DNA from: Streptococcus sp. k-402
GTDB taxonomy: Bacteria; Bacillota; Bacilli; Lactobacillales; Streptococcaceae
DNA length: 64,000 nucleotides
NCBI RefSeq assembly: GCF_013277515.1
Contig: NZ_VMNB01000012.1
Location: 68,894-132,893, forward strand
Direction: 5' to 3'
Positions within the stretch are counted from its first letter, which is position 1; the number at the start of each line of letters is the position of its first letter. Both the position numbers and the translations under genes were made by a program. This document shows positions 39,447-47,351 of this stretch, piece by piece. The notes beneath the pieces are model-generated. The model ran no database searches. It saw nothing but the letters and a program-made list of their open reading frames with translations, and was not told the DNA's origin.

Positions 39447-39998
39447 ATGGCACATATTCTCTTGGCTGTAACAGGGTCAATCGCCTCTTACAAGTCGGCA
39501 GATTTAGTCAGTTCTCTAAAAAAACAAGGTCATCAAGTCACTGTCTTAATGACTCAGGCTGCTACAGAGTTTATCCAACCTTTGACACTACAAGTACTCT
39601 CACAGAGTCCTGTCCACTTGGATGTCATGAAGGAACCCTATCCCGAACAGGTCAACCATATCGAACTGGGAAAAGAAACTGATCTATTTATCGTGGTACC
39701 TGCAACTGCTAACACTATTGCAAAACTAGCCCTTGGTTTTGCGGACAACATGGTGACCAGTACAGCTTTAGCCTTGCCAAGTCATATTCCCAAACTAATA
39801 GCTCCTGCTATGAATACAAAAATGTATGACCATCCAGCAACTCAGGCTAATCTGAAAACATTAGAAGCCTACGGCTATCAGCTGATTGCTCCTAAGGAAT
39901 CCCTACTAGCTTGTGGAGACCACGGACGAGGAGCCTTAGCTGACCTCACAATTATTTTAGAAAGAATAAAGGAAACTCTCGATGAAAAAACGCTCTAA
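39447..39998 (+). CDS. coaC: Phosphopantothenoylcysteine decarboxylase
   Basis: CoaC is a flavoprotein that decarboxylates phosphopantothenoylcysteine to phosphopantetheine. The 183 residues start MAHILLAVTGSIASYKSADL with the FMN-binding loop, then the conserved histidine in NHIELGKETDLFIVVPATAN, then IAPAMNTKMYDHPATQ and the cysteine segment LLACGDHGRGALA. It is preceded by GAAAGGAAAG and overlaps the start of coaT by 17 bases. Confidence 0.95.
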   Translation: MAHILLAVTGSIASYKSADLVSSLKKQGHQVTVLMTQAATEFIQPLTLQVLSQSPVHLDVMKEPYPEQVNHIELGKETDLFIVVPATANTIAKLALGFADNMVTSTALALPSHIPKLIAPAMNTKMYDHPATQANLKTLEAYGYQLIAPKESLLACGDHGRGALADLTIILERIKETLDEKTL

Positions 39999-40545
39999 TA
40001 TTGCACCCATTGCTATCTTTTTTGCAACCATGCTCGTGATACACTTTCTGAGCTCACTTATCTTTAACCTTTTTCCATTTCCAATCAAACCGACTATCGT
40101 TCATATTCCTGTCATTATTGCCAGCATTATCTACGGTCCACGAGTTGGGGTTACACTTGGATTTTTGATGGGGCTACTTAGTTTGACGGTTAACACGATT
40201 ACAATTTTACCAACAAGCTACCTCTTCTCACCATTTGTACCAAACGGAAACATCTACTCAGCTATCATTGCCATCGTCCCACGTATTTTGATTGGTTTAA
40301 CTCCGTATCTAGTCTATAAACTGATGAAAAACAAGACTGGCCTGATTTTAGCTGGTGCCCTTGGTTCACTAACCAACACAGTCTTTGTACTTGGTGGAAT
40401 TTTCTACCTTTTTGGAAATGTCTTTGATGGTAATATCCAAAAACTCCTAGCAACTGTTATCTCAACAAATTCGATTGCCGAATTAGTCATTTCCGCAGTT
40501 CTAACCCTAGCCATTGTTCCAAGATTACAAACTTTGAAGAAATAA
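39982..40545 (+). CDS. ECF transporter S-component, probable pantothenate importer
   Basis: A 187-residue protein with about six membrane helices. It resembles ECF S-components: LIFNLFPFPIKPTIVHIPVI, then IIYGPRVGVTLGFLMGLLSL and VPRILIGLTPYLVYKLM. Its place behind coaB and coaC points to a coenzyme A precursor such as pantothenate (PanT/CoaX-like), an inference from context. The ATG overlaps coaC by 17 bases and follows AAGGAAACTC. A terminator follows the stop. Confidence 0.82.
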   Translation: MKKRSNIAPIAIFFATMLVIHFLSSLIFNLFPFPIKPTIVHIPVIIASIIYGPRVGVTLGFLMGLLSLTVNTITILPTSYLFSPFVPNGNIYSAIIAIVPRILIGLTPYLVYKLMKNKTGLILAGALGSLTNTVFVLGGIFYLFGNVFDGNIQKLLATVISTNSIAELVISAVLTLAIVPRLQTLKK

Positions 40546-40586
40546 AAACAATCTCCGCTTTCATGCTTGAAGGTGGAGATTTTGTT
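40546..40586 (+). terminator. Terminator of the coaB-coaC-coaT operon
   Basis: AATCTCCGCTTTCA, loop TGCT, TGAAGGTGGAGATT, then TTGTTT. Its sequence closely resembles the hairpin at 42972-43009. Confidence 0.75.
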
Positions 40587-40624
40587 TGAAGTAGTTTCTT
40601 TTTAGTGAACTCTTTACCAATATT

Positions 40625-40741
40625 TATACTCAATAAAAATCAAAAAGCAAACTAGGAAGCTGGTCGCAGGTTGCTCAAAACACGGTTTTGAGGTTGTAGA
40701 TGGAAACTGACGTGGTTTGAAGAGGTTTTCGAAGAGTATTA
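40625..40741 (-). repeat. BOX element, short form
   Basis: On the minus strand it runs from ATACTCTTCGAAAACCTCTT through CCACGTCAGTTTCCATC to TTTGATTTTTATTGAGTATA. The central part keeps only GAGGTTGTAGAT plus ACACGGTTTT; the CTTGCCGTA part of boxA is lost. It lies between the coa operon and niaX. Confidence 0.8.
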
Positions 40742-40802
40742 ATTTAAAAATGACTTATAAACCTAAGTAAATTCTTGCTTTATTGTCTGGTTTGTTGTAC
40801 TA

Positions 40803-40825
40803 TACTAGTGTATATACAATTAAAA
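40803..40825 (+). promoter_or_regulatory. Probable NiaR operator overlapping the niaX promoter
   Basis: TACTAGTGTATATACAATT (40803-40821) contains the palindrome TGTATATACA and fits, with one mismatch, the pneumococcal NiaR operator pattern as I remember it (TACWRGTGTMTWKACASYT). It overlaps the likely -10 (TACTAT or TATACT at 40798-40806). niaR itself is the second gene downstream. Confidence 0.65.
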
Positions 40826-40836
40826 AGGAGATTCTT

Positions 40837-41364
40837 ATGAATACACGGAAAAAGACACAATTTATGACAATGACTGCCCTCTTAACGGCTATTGCAATTT
40901 TGATTCCAATTGTTATGCCATTCAAGATTGTCATTCCACCTGCTTCCTATACTTTGGGGAGCCACATCGCTATTTTTATAGCCATGTTCTTGTCGCCCTT
41001 GATGGCAGTTTTTGTCATCCTAGCCTCTAGTTTTGGATTTTTGATGGCTGGCTATCCTATGGTTATCGTATTTCGAGCTTTTTCCCATATCTTTTTTGGG
41101 ACTATAGGATCTCTTTACCTACAAAAATTCCCCGAAACCCTAGATAAACCAAAAGCTTCCTGGATTTTCAACTTTGTTTTAGCTGTCGTTCATGCCCTTG
41201 CTGAAGTATTGGCCTGTGTCATTTTTTATGCAACTTCCGGTACCAATGTAGAAAATATGTTCTATGTTCTCTTTGTACTAGTTGGATTTGGCACAATTAT
41301 CCATAGTATGGTAGACTATACATTAGCACTAGCTGTCTATAAAGTGCTTCGCAAACGCCGTTAA
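40837..41364 (+). CDS. niaX: Niacin ECF transporter S-component NiaX
   Basis: A 175-residue membrane protein for niacin uptake through the ECF module. It starts MNTRKKTQFMTMTALLTAIA at 40837, after AAAAAGGAG; the longer frame from 40783 would start inside the promoter region. Family segments include the TALLTAIAILIP motif, ASYTLGSHIAIFIAMFLSPL and LVGFGTIIHSMVDYTLALAV. The next gene encodes NiaR, the niacin-responsive repressor, and a NiaR-like operator lies in front, so the assignment rests mainly on context. Confidence 0.85.
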   Translation: MNTRKKTQFMTMTALLTAIAILIPIVMPFKIVIPPASYTLGSHIAIFIAMFLSPLMAVFVILASSFGFLMAGYPMVIVFRAFSHIFFGTIGSLYLQKFPETLDKPKASWIFNFVLAVVHALAEVLACVIFYATSGTNVENMFYVLFVLVGFGTIIHSMVDYTLALAVYKVLRKRR

Positions 41365-41375
41365 AAGGAAGAACT

Positions 41376-41891
41376 ATGACAAAAGATCGCAAACAAGCCC
41401 TACTTCAACTCTTGAAAGAAGCCCCTAAAGCCCTCAATGGCCAAAGTTTGGCTGAACATTTTCATGTCACACGTCAGGTCATTGTACAGGACATTGCAAT
41501 TTTAAGAGCCGATGGCGCTCCTATCCTATCCACTAATCGTGGCTACATCTATAAGCAAATTGATACCAATCCTTATGTTCACAAACTTTTCAAAGTCAAA
41601 CATGAAGTTGAAGAAATCGGTCAAGAACTCCTTGCTATCGTCGATAATGGTGGGCGTGTTCAAAACACCTTGATTGACCATCCCGTTTATGGAGAAATTG
41701 AAACCTTGCTTAAACTGTCTTGTCGCAGAGATGTGCAACATTTTCTAGAACAAGTCGAGCATTCTGACTTTAGACCTCTGTCTGAATTAACAGATGGCAT
41801 CCATTACCACCTAGTCGAAACTGAAACACAACAAGACCTCCACTATATTGAGGAGGCCTTGGACCAGCTAGGATATTTAGTAAAAGACTAG
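41376..41891 (+). CDS. niaR: Niacin-responsive repressor NiaR
   Basis: A 171-residue regulator with an N-terminal helix-turn-helix (LAEHFHVTRQVIVQDIAILR near residue 26) and a C-terminal 3H domain. The three conserved histidines are visible in YVHKLFKVKHEVEEI, TLIDHPVYGEIE and GIHYHLVE. NiaR binds nicotinic acid and represses niacin uptake and salvage genes. It starts 11 bases after niaX, following AAAAGGAAGA. Its stop overlaps the end of a duplicated NUDIX fragment on the other strand. Confidence 0.93.
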   Translation: MTKDRKQALLQLLKEAPKALNGQSLAEHFHVTRQVIVQDIAILRADGAPILSTNRGYIYKQIDTNPYVHKLFKVKHEVEEIGQELLAIVDNGGRVQNTLIDHPVYGEIETLLKLSCRRDVQHFLEQVEHSDFRPLSELTDGIHYHLVETETQQDLHYIEEALDQLGYLVKD

Positions 41892-42045
41892 AAGATTTTC
41901 TTCTCCCAGCCATCTTCTGTACGGTGGCGGTAGAAAAACTCTGATTTGTCAGGAGCTTCCATCATTTCCATTAAAGGCAACATATCATAGGCCAGATCCA
42001 AGTTTGGAATCTGGTCTTTTTGCACCCAAGAAACTTCTCCAAATC
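41888..42045 (-). pseudogene. Duplicated 3' end of the NUDIX gene
   Basis: This encodes the last ~51 residues of the NUDIX protein found intact at 43120-43587: GEVSWVQKDQIPNLDLAYDM and EMMEAPDKSEFFY match exactly and the ending WEKKIF differs by one residue from WEKEIF. There is no 5' part. The match stops near 42045, after which unrelated sequence leads to the methyltransferase gene. It is the outer scar of an insertion or recombination event. The stretch 42046-42152 holds nothing further I recognise. Confidence 0.88.
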
Positions 42046-42152
42046 CAAAAGATTGAGACTTTTATATAGAATCAGCTATAGCATGCTCTAAAGACTATCC
42101 GCTTGATTTTATATCGAAAAGCTTCTCCATAATTTTTCACACTTTCGTTCCC

Positions 42153-42926
42153 TTAACTTTCTTTTCGAGCGATAAACATACCATATTCTTTAGGAATGAT
42201 CAACATACCATTATTAAACTCACTTTCCAATCTTTTACGTATTATTTCCTCTTCTAGTGAACCTATTTCTGAAATTCCTTTAAACGATTGGATGTATTTA
42301 ACTAGGTCATCTATACTAGTTACCTGTAACTCATCATCATAGAATAATGTATCGACAGAGTTAAAATACCTACTCAGGTACCTTTTACCATTTTGTAAAG
42401 TAAACGTTTTATTTTCTAAATCTTGATTAACCTCATCTTTAAATAAATTTGCCAAATAATTTACAACTCCATTTTCACCAAATGTAGCACAGTAAAAAAT
42501 TCCGCCTGTTTTTAATACCCTATTCACCTCAGAGAGAGCTTTAGGAATATCATTCACATGATGTAGAAGCATATTAGCAATAACAATATCAAACGTTTCA
42601 TCCTCAAAAGAAATCTTTTGAATATCCATTATCTCATAGTTGACATTGTCTCTATTTCCAATCACTGACTTCGTTGATTTTACCATATCTTTAGAAAAAT
42701 CTGTAACAATCAACTGCTTCATTTTATCTATAGAAACACTATTACTTTTCCATAGTTCTCCTGTACCACATCCCAATTCTAGAACCTTTACTTCATCAGT
42801 GATTTGGTAGTTAGAAAATATCCAATTATTAAATCCCAATTTATTTTTTGAGTACTTCTTATGTATGCTTACTCTAATATCAAGATTATCTTGTTTTGCA
42901 TATTGTTCAATTACTTTATCATCCAT
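42153..42926 (-). CDS. Class I SAM-dependent methyltransferase
   Basis: A 257-residue methyltransferase of the UbiE/Methyltransf_11 type. SAM motif I is VLELGCGTGELWKS near residue 50, motif II is the IVTDFSKDMV aspartate, and FDIVIANMLLHHVNDIP plus NRVLKTGGIFYCATFGENG follow. I start it at the ATG 42926 after AAAGGAAG rather than at an earlier ATG. The substrate is unknown. Its codons are AT-rich, and it is flanked by two copies of a NUDIX 3' end, which marks it as an acquired gene. Confidence 0.87.
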   Translation of the reverse strand: MDDKVIEQYAKQDNLDIRVSIHKKYSKNKLGFNNWIFSNYQITDEVKVLELGCGTGELWKSNSVSIDKMKQLIVTDFSKDMVKSTKSVIGNRDNVNYEIMDIQKISFEDETFDIVIANMLLHHVNDIPKALSEVNRVLKTGGIFYCATFGENGVVNYLANLFKDEVNQDLENKTFTLQNGKRYLSRYFNSVDTLFYDDELQVTSIDDLVKYIQSFKGISEIGSLEEEIIRKRLESEFNNGMLIIPKEYGMFIARKES

Positions 42927-42971
42927 TTTCTGGTACTTCCTTTCATATTTTAAGATTATACCATAAAATAA

Positions 42972-43009
42972 AACAATCTCCGATTTCAAAATTGAAGGTG
43001 GAGATTGTT
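42972..43009. repeat. Hairpin resembling the coa operon terminator
   Basis: AACAATCTCC and GGAGATTGTT arms with an inner TTTCA/TGAA pair. It is nearly the same sequence as the terminator at 40546-40586. It lies upstream of the methyltransferase start, so it does not terminate that gene; it may be a copied terminator carried with the island. Confidence 0.6.
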
Positions 43010-43119
43010 CAAGATATAGATAGGAAATTTAGCAGTATTCAGTTGACTTACACCGCCATACTTAGCCTATATTTCAGTACCTTACTTTAAAAGATAACAC
43101 CTATCAACTAATCATAGAA

Positions 43120-43587
43120 CTAAAAAATTTCTTTCTCCCAATCGTCTTCTGTACGGCGAGGGTAGAAAAATTCAGATTTGTCTGGAGCTTCCATCATCTC
43201 CATCAAAGGTAGCATATCATAGGCCAGATCCAAGTTTGGAATCTGGTCTTTTTGCACCCAAGAAACTTCTCCCTCTTCTGAAGAGCGAAGGGTACCAGAG
43301 AACTCAGTCGCCTTATAACAAACGACAATATAGCGCCCACCTGTATCCAGAGGCCAGTTCTTGATACCTACCAGTTGAGGATTTTGGATAGTCAATCCTG
43401 TTTCTTCATAGATTTCACGAATGACAGACTCTGCAAAAGCCTCACCATTTTCAACATGACCTCCAGGAAAGGCATAACCTGACCAGCGATTGGTTTCAGG
43501 AGAGCGATACTGCATCACCACGCGCTGAGTTTCGAGATCTTCAATCAGACAAATATTTGTTAAAATCGTTAATTGGGAACGGGACAT
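43120..43587 (-). CDS. NUDIX hydrolase (MutT/MutX-like)
   Basis: A 155-residue NUDIX protein. The Nudix box GX5EX7REUXEEXGU is intact: GGHVENGEAFAESVIREIYE then ETGLTI. Such proteins in streptococci act as 8-oxo-dGTP or other nucleoside-triphosphate pyrophosphatases; the precise substrate is not known here. It begins MSRSQLTILTNICLIEDLET. Its 3' end exists in a second copy at 41888-42045. Confidence 0.93.
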   Translation of the reverse strand: MSRSQLTILTNICLIEDLETQRVVMQYRSPETNRWSGYAFPGGHVENGEAFAESVIREIYEETGLTIQNPQLVGIKNWPLDTGGRYIVVCYKATEFSGTLRSSEEGEVSWVQKDQIPNLDLAYDMLPLMEMMEAPDKSEFFYPRRTEDDWEKEIF

Positions 43588-43657
43588 ATTTTCTCGCTTT
43601 CTAATTTATTAAATTTTCAGACTTACTACCAGAGATATTATCTTTTACTTTTTAAAA

Positions 43658-44146
43658 TTATTTAGAATTGAATACCATTCGTTTTTCCTTTATAGGCTTT
43701 CCAAGTTCAAGTATCTTTTCTTGTCCATCAAAAGTAAAACCCATTTTTTGATAGAAAGCAATGGCGCGCTTGTTATCTTTCAATACTCATAAGAAAATTT
43801 CAGAAAAATGATCAAGAGCAACCAAAGCTGCTTTCACTAACTTTTGTGCGATTCCTTTTCCATAATAGTCTTTTAAAACATATAAAGCAATAATTTCACC
43901 AGCTTGAATAGTCTCATCACGAAAGTTGCCATAACTTATAAAGCCAACTACCTTCATACCATCCATCGCAATCAATGTATTTTCTGGATATTTTTGACTA
44001 AAGAATCGACATCTTTCTAATGTCATCGTCTCCTGAAATTCTGCAGGTAAAAGGTCATCATAAGCCTCTCTCCACGTTTGCCAGTGAACGAAGGATTTAC
44101 CTTCTATTTCTTCAGGAGTTTCCATTGATTTGATAATAACCGTCAT
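43658..44146 (-). pseudogene. GNAT acetyltransferase interrupted by an in-frame TGA
   Basis: The frame starts at 44146 (MTVIIKSMETPEEIEGKSFV) and carries the acetyl-CoA site IIALYVLKDYYGKGIAQKLV. It meets a TGA at 43789-43787 after DHFSEIFL. The same frame then continues VLKDNKRAIAFYQKMGFTFD and ends at TAA 43658, giving the full GNAT C-terminus. Many relatives have tryptophan at the stop position (FLWVLK), so a single TGG-to-TGA change explains it. The truncated product lacks the last strands and is probably inactive. It lies just downstream of uvrB. Confidence 0.82.
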
Positions 44147-44160
44147 TTATTTTCTTCTCC

Positions 44161-46149
44161 TTAATCCAACGCCTTGACTTCCAGCATCATATCACGTATC
44201 TGAGCTGCTAGTTCAAAGTCAAGCACTTCAACTGCTTCTTGCATTTGTTTTTCGAGTTTCTTAACAAGTTCTTTGCGCTCTTGTTTGTTGAGGCTGTTGA
44301 TATCGACTTCCTTGTCCTCTTCCTTAGCAACTACCTTGGTCACGGCAATCAGGTCACGAATTTCTTTCTTGATGGTTTGTGGAACGATACCATGTTCTTC
44401 ATTATAGGCCATCTGGATTTTCCGACGGCGGGCAGTTTCATCGATAGCACGTTGCATAGACTGGGTAACGGTGTCAGCATACATGATGACATGACCTTCA
44501 CTGTTACGGGCGGCACGCCCAATGGTCTGGATGAGTCCACGCTCGTTACGAAGGAAACCTTCCTTGTCAGCATCGAGAATGGCAACCAAGCTAACCTCAG
44601 GAACATCAATCCCTTCACGAAGGAGGTTAATCCCGACCAAGACATCAAAGACACCCAAGCGTAGGTCACGAATTATCTCCGTTCGCTCTAAAGTCTTGAT
44701 ATCTGAGTGCATGTACTTGACCTTGATGCCCATTTCCTTGAAGTAGTCGGTCAAGTCCTCTGCCATTTTCTTGGTCAAGGTTGTGATAAAGGTTCGTTCG
44801 TTCTTCTCAACACGGGCATTAATTTCACCTAAGAGGTCATCAATCTGTCCCATAGTCGGACGGACTTCCACCTCTGGATCCAAGAGTCCCGTTGGACGAA
44901 TGATTTGCTCAATCACTGTCTCGGTCTGTTCATTTTCATAGTCACCCGGTGTCGCTGAAACGTAAACAATCTGATGCACATGGCTTTCAAACTCTTCACG
45001 ACGGAGAGGACGATTGTCCAAGGCAGACGGTAAACGGAAACCATAATTTACTAGCATTTCCTTACGCGAACGGTCTCCATTGTACATGCCCTTGATTTGC
45101 CCCATGGTCATGTGGCTCTCATCAATCATAATTAAGAAATCATCTGGAAAGAAGTCGAGAAGGGTATAAGGCGGCTCACCTTCGCTACGTCCATCCATGT
45201 GACGTGAATAGTTCTCAACCCCGTTGGTATAGCCCATCTCCCGCAGCATTTCGATATCATACTCTGTCCGCTGTTTCAAACGCTGGGCCTCCAGCAGTTT
45301 ACCTTCCTTCTCAAAGACAGCTAACTGCTCTTCCAACTCAGTCTGAATTTTAGCAATCGCAACTTCCATGTGGTCGTCATTGGTCACAAAGTGAGTGGCA
45401 GGGAAAATCGCCAAATGATCCACTTCTCCCAACACCTGACCTGTCAGAGCCTCAACTTCACGAATACGGTCAATCTCATCTCCAAAGAACTCAACACGAA
45501 AGGCATGCTCATCACGGGAAGCTGGAAAAATCTCCACCACATCCCCACGCACACGAAACCTTCCCCGTTGGAAATCAATATCATTTCGCTCAAACTGAAT
45601 ATCGACCAAATCATTCAAAAGTTTATCACGAGAAATTTCAAGACCTGGACGCAGACTCACGACGCTGTCAGCGTATTCCTTGGGAGAACCCAAACCATAG
45701 ATACAAGAAACAGAAGCCACGACAATGACATCATTGCGCTCCAAAAGGGCTGAAGTCGCTGAGTGACGAAGTTTGTCAATCTCGTCATTGACAGAACTAT
45801 CCTTTTCAATATAGGTATCGCTAGAAGGGACATAGGCCTCAGGTTGGTAATAATCATAGTAAGATACGAAGTACTCAACAGCATTTTCAGGGAAAAATTC
45901 TTTAAACTCCCCATAGAGCTGTCCTGCCAGAGTCTTATTGTGGGCGATGACCAGAGTTGGTTTATTGACTTTGGAAATGACCTGACTCATGGTATAGGTC
46001 TTCCCTGTTCCAGTCGCCCCCATCAGAATCTGAGCTTTTTCTCCACCCTCGATATTATCTACCAACTGCTCGATAGCTTGTGGTTGGTCTCCTGATGGTT
46101 GATATTTTGATACTAGTTTAAATTGATTGTCAGTAATGCGGTTAATCAT
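44161..46149 (-). CDS. uvrB: Excinuclease ABC subunit B
   Basis: UvrB verifies damage in nucleotide excision repair. The 662 residues contain Walker [16 protein letters not shown] near residue 42, the beta-hairpin region [20 protein letters not shown], then the DEXX box [12 protein letters not shown], motifs [19 protein letters not shown] and [12 protein letters not shown], and the C-terminal UVR domain ([20 protein letters not shown]). The start follows AGAGAGGATTCTT. Confidence 0.98.
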   Translation of the reverse strand: MINRITDNQFKLVSKYQPSGDQPQAIEQLVDNIEGGEKAQILMGATGTGKTYTMSQVISKVNKPTLVIAHNKTLAGQLYGEFKEFFPENAVEYFVSYYDYYQPEAYVPSSDTYIEKDSSVNDEIDKLRHSATSALLERNDVIVVASVSCIYGLGSPKEYADSVVSLRPGLEISRDKLLNDLVDIQFERNDIDFQRGRFRVRGDVVEIFPASRDEHAFRVEFFGDEIDRIREVEALTGQVLGEVDHLAIFPATHFVTNDDHMEVAIAKIQTELEEQLAVFEKEGKLLEAQRLKQRTEYDIEMLREMGYTNGVENYSRHMDGRSEGEPPYTLLDFFPDDFLIMIDESHMTMGQIKGMYNGDRSRKEMLVNYGFRLPSALDNRPLRREEFESHVHQIVYVSATPGDYENEQTETVIEQIIRPTGLLDPEVEVRPTMGQIDDLLGEINARVEKNERTFITTLTKKMAEDLTDYFKEMGIKVKYMHSDIKTLERTEIIRDLRLGVFDVLVGINLLREGIDVPEVSLVAILDADKEGFLRNERGLIQTIGRAARNSEGHVIMYADTVTQSMQRAIDETARRRKIQMAYNEEHGIVPQTIKKEIRDLIAVTKVVAKEEDKEVDINSLNKQERKELVKKLEKQMQEAVEVLDFELAAQIRDMMLEVKALD

Positions 46150-46225
46150 AAGAATCCTCTCTCCATGTGCTATTCCTATTTTAGCATACTTGTAGCATTT
46201 TCACGAAGAAAAGGACGGACCCAAG

Positions 46226-47179
46226 TCACATCCTTTCATTTTCTTTCTTTAATTGATAAGCGAGATAAAGAATCAGCAGCAGCAAAATAATACTGGACAC
46301 GATGGAACCCTCAATACCAAAAGACCCACCAGATAGCCAGTCTTGATTGCCTTGTGGAGTAAATTTCATGATTGAGGTTCCTGAAGACTGACCACTAACT
46401 AATACTCCAAAGAGGTTGCCCTGAGCAAAATTCCAGGCCCCATGAATACCTGCAACACCCCAAACTGTATCTGTTTTGAGAAGGTAAAGAGCCATGGCAA
46501 CTCCGAATAAAAAGAGATCAATTGCAGATAAGAAAGTTATGCCTGGATTTCCTAAATGAAGTAAGGTAAAGAGACTACTAGATATGATAATAGCGACTTT
46601 AATATTGGTTCTCTTAGCCAATTGTGGAATCAGCCAAGCACGAGTAACCAATTCTTCTGCCGTTCCTTGTAAAATCCAAAAAGGTATTGTAAATAAAGTA
46701 AAAGCTAGCGAATAAGTATCCAAGTGAATGGAGTCAAATTGATACTGCCCCAACACTACTAGTCCAGCCAAAGCAAGTATAAAGAGGGATAGACCAAGAC
46801 CGTATCCTTTAAATAAGGCACTTAAAAAATTTTCTTTATAGAATCCCATGGTTCGAATCGGTCTTTTCTCTACTTTTCTAGTCCATCTAAACACAGTTAA
46901 GATAATAAAACCAAAGGACAATAATTCAAATATTAAATGGATGTCACTTGTTTTATCAGATAAATTCTGAAATAACATTTGAAGGAAATCTGCAATTCTT
47001 TGACCACCCATACCAAGATTGCTAAATAGCCCGATCAATGCTAAAAAACTAAGTCCAAAAAATAGAGAAGATATGAACTCAGATATATAGACGAAAAATA
47101 GAGCTAACAAGGGGCTTGTGTAAATGTTTAAACTCATTTTAGAAGTTTCAAAGTCTTTTAAGATTCGTTTGTCTTTCAT
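46226..47179 (-). CDS. CPBP-family intramembrane metalloprotease
   Basis: A 317-residue protein with about eight membrane segments. CPBP motif 1 is GTAEELVTRAWLIPQL with the glutamate pair and arginine, then LFTLLHLGNPG, and the last motif HGAWNFAQGN with H and N. I start it at the ATG 47179 (MKDKRILKDFETSKMSLNIY), which follows AAGAGGATAAAG; the longer frame to 47251 reads through the promoter. An extended -10 TGCTATAAT lies upstream at about 47213-47221. The substrate is unknown. It is not related to the 223-residue CPBP protein at the left end except by family. Confidence 0.87.
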   Translation of the reverse strand: MKDKRILKDFETSKMSLNIYTSPLLALFFVYISEFISSLFFGLSFLALIGLFSNLGMGGQRIADFLQMLFQNLSDKTSDIHLIFELLSFGFIILTVFRWTRKVEKRPIRTMGFYKENFLSALFKGYGLGLSLFILALAGLVVLGQYQFDSIHLDTYSLAFTLFTIPFWILQGTAEELVTRAWLIPQLAKRTNIKVAIIISSSLFTLLHLGNPGITFLSAIDLFLFGVAMALYLLKTDTVWGVAGIHGAWNFAQGNLFGVLVSGQSSGTSIMKFTPQGNQDWLSGGSFGIEGSIVSSIILLLLILYLAYQLKKENERM

Positions 47180-47293
47180 AACTTTATCCTCTTTTACTAT
47201 ATGATATACCTTTATTATAGCACTTCTGTTGTGTGATTCAAGACAAAACAAGAATTATGGATGTTACATTTTCTGACACAGAAATATAAAAAT

Positions 47294-47322
47294 TTGCCTT
47301 TTTTTACTTTTTCTGATATAAT
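47294..47322 (+). promoter_or_regulatory. Promoter of glnP-glnQ
   Basis: TTGCCT (47294-47299), 17-base spacer, TATAAT (47317-47322), 29 bases before the glnP ATG. Confidence 0.75.
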
Positions 47323-47351
47323 GGGAAAATATTCGGAAAAGGAGACTAAAA

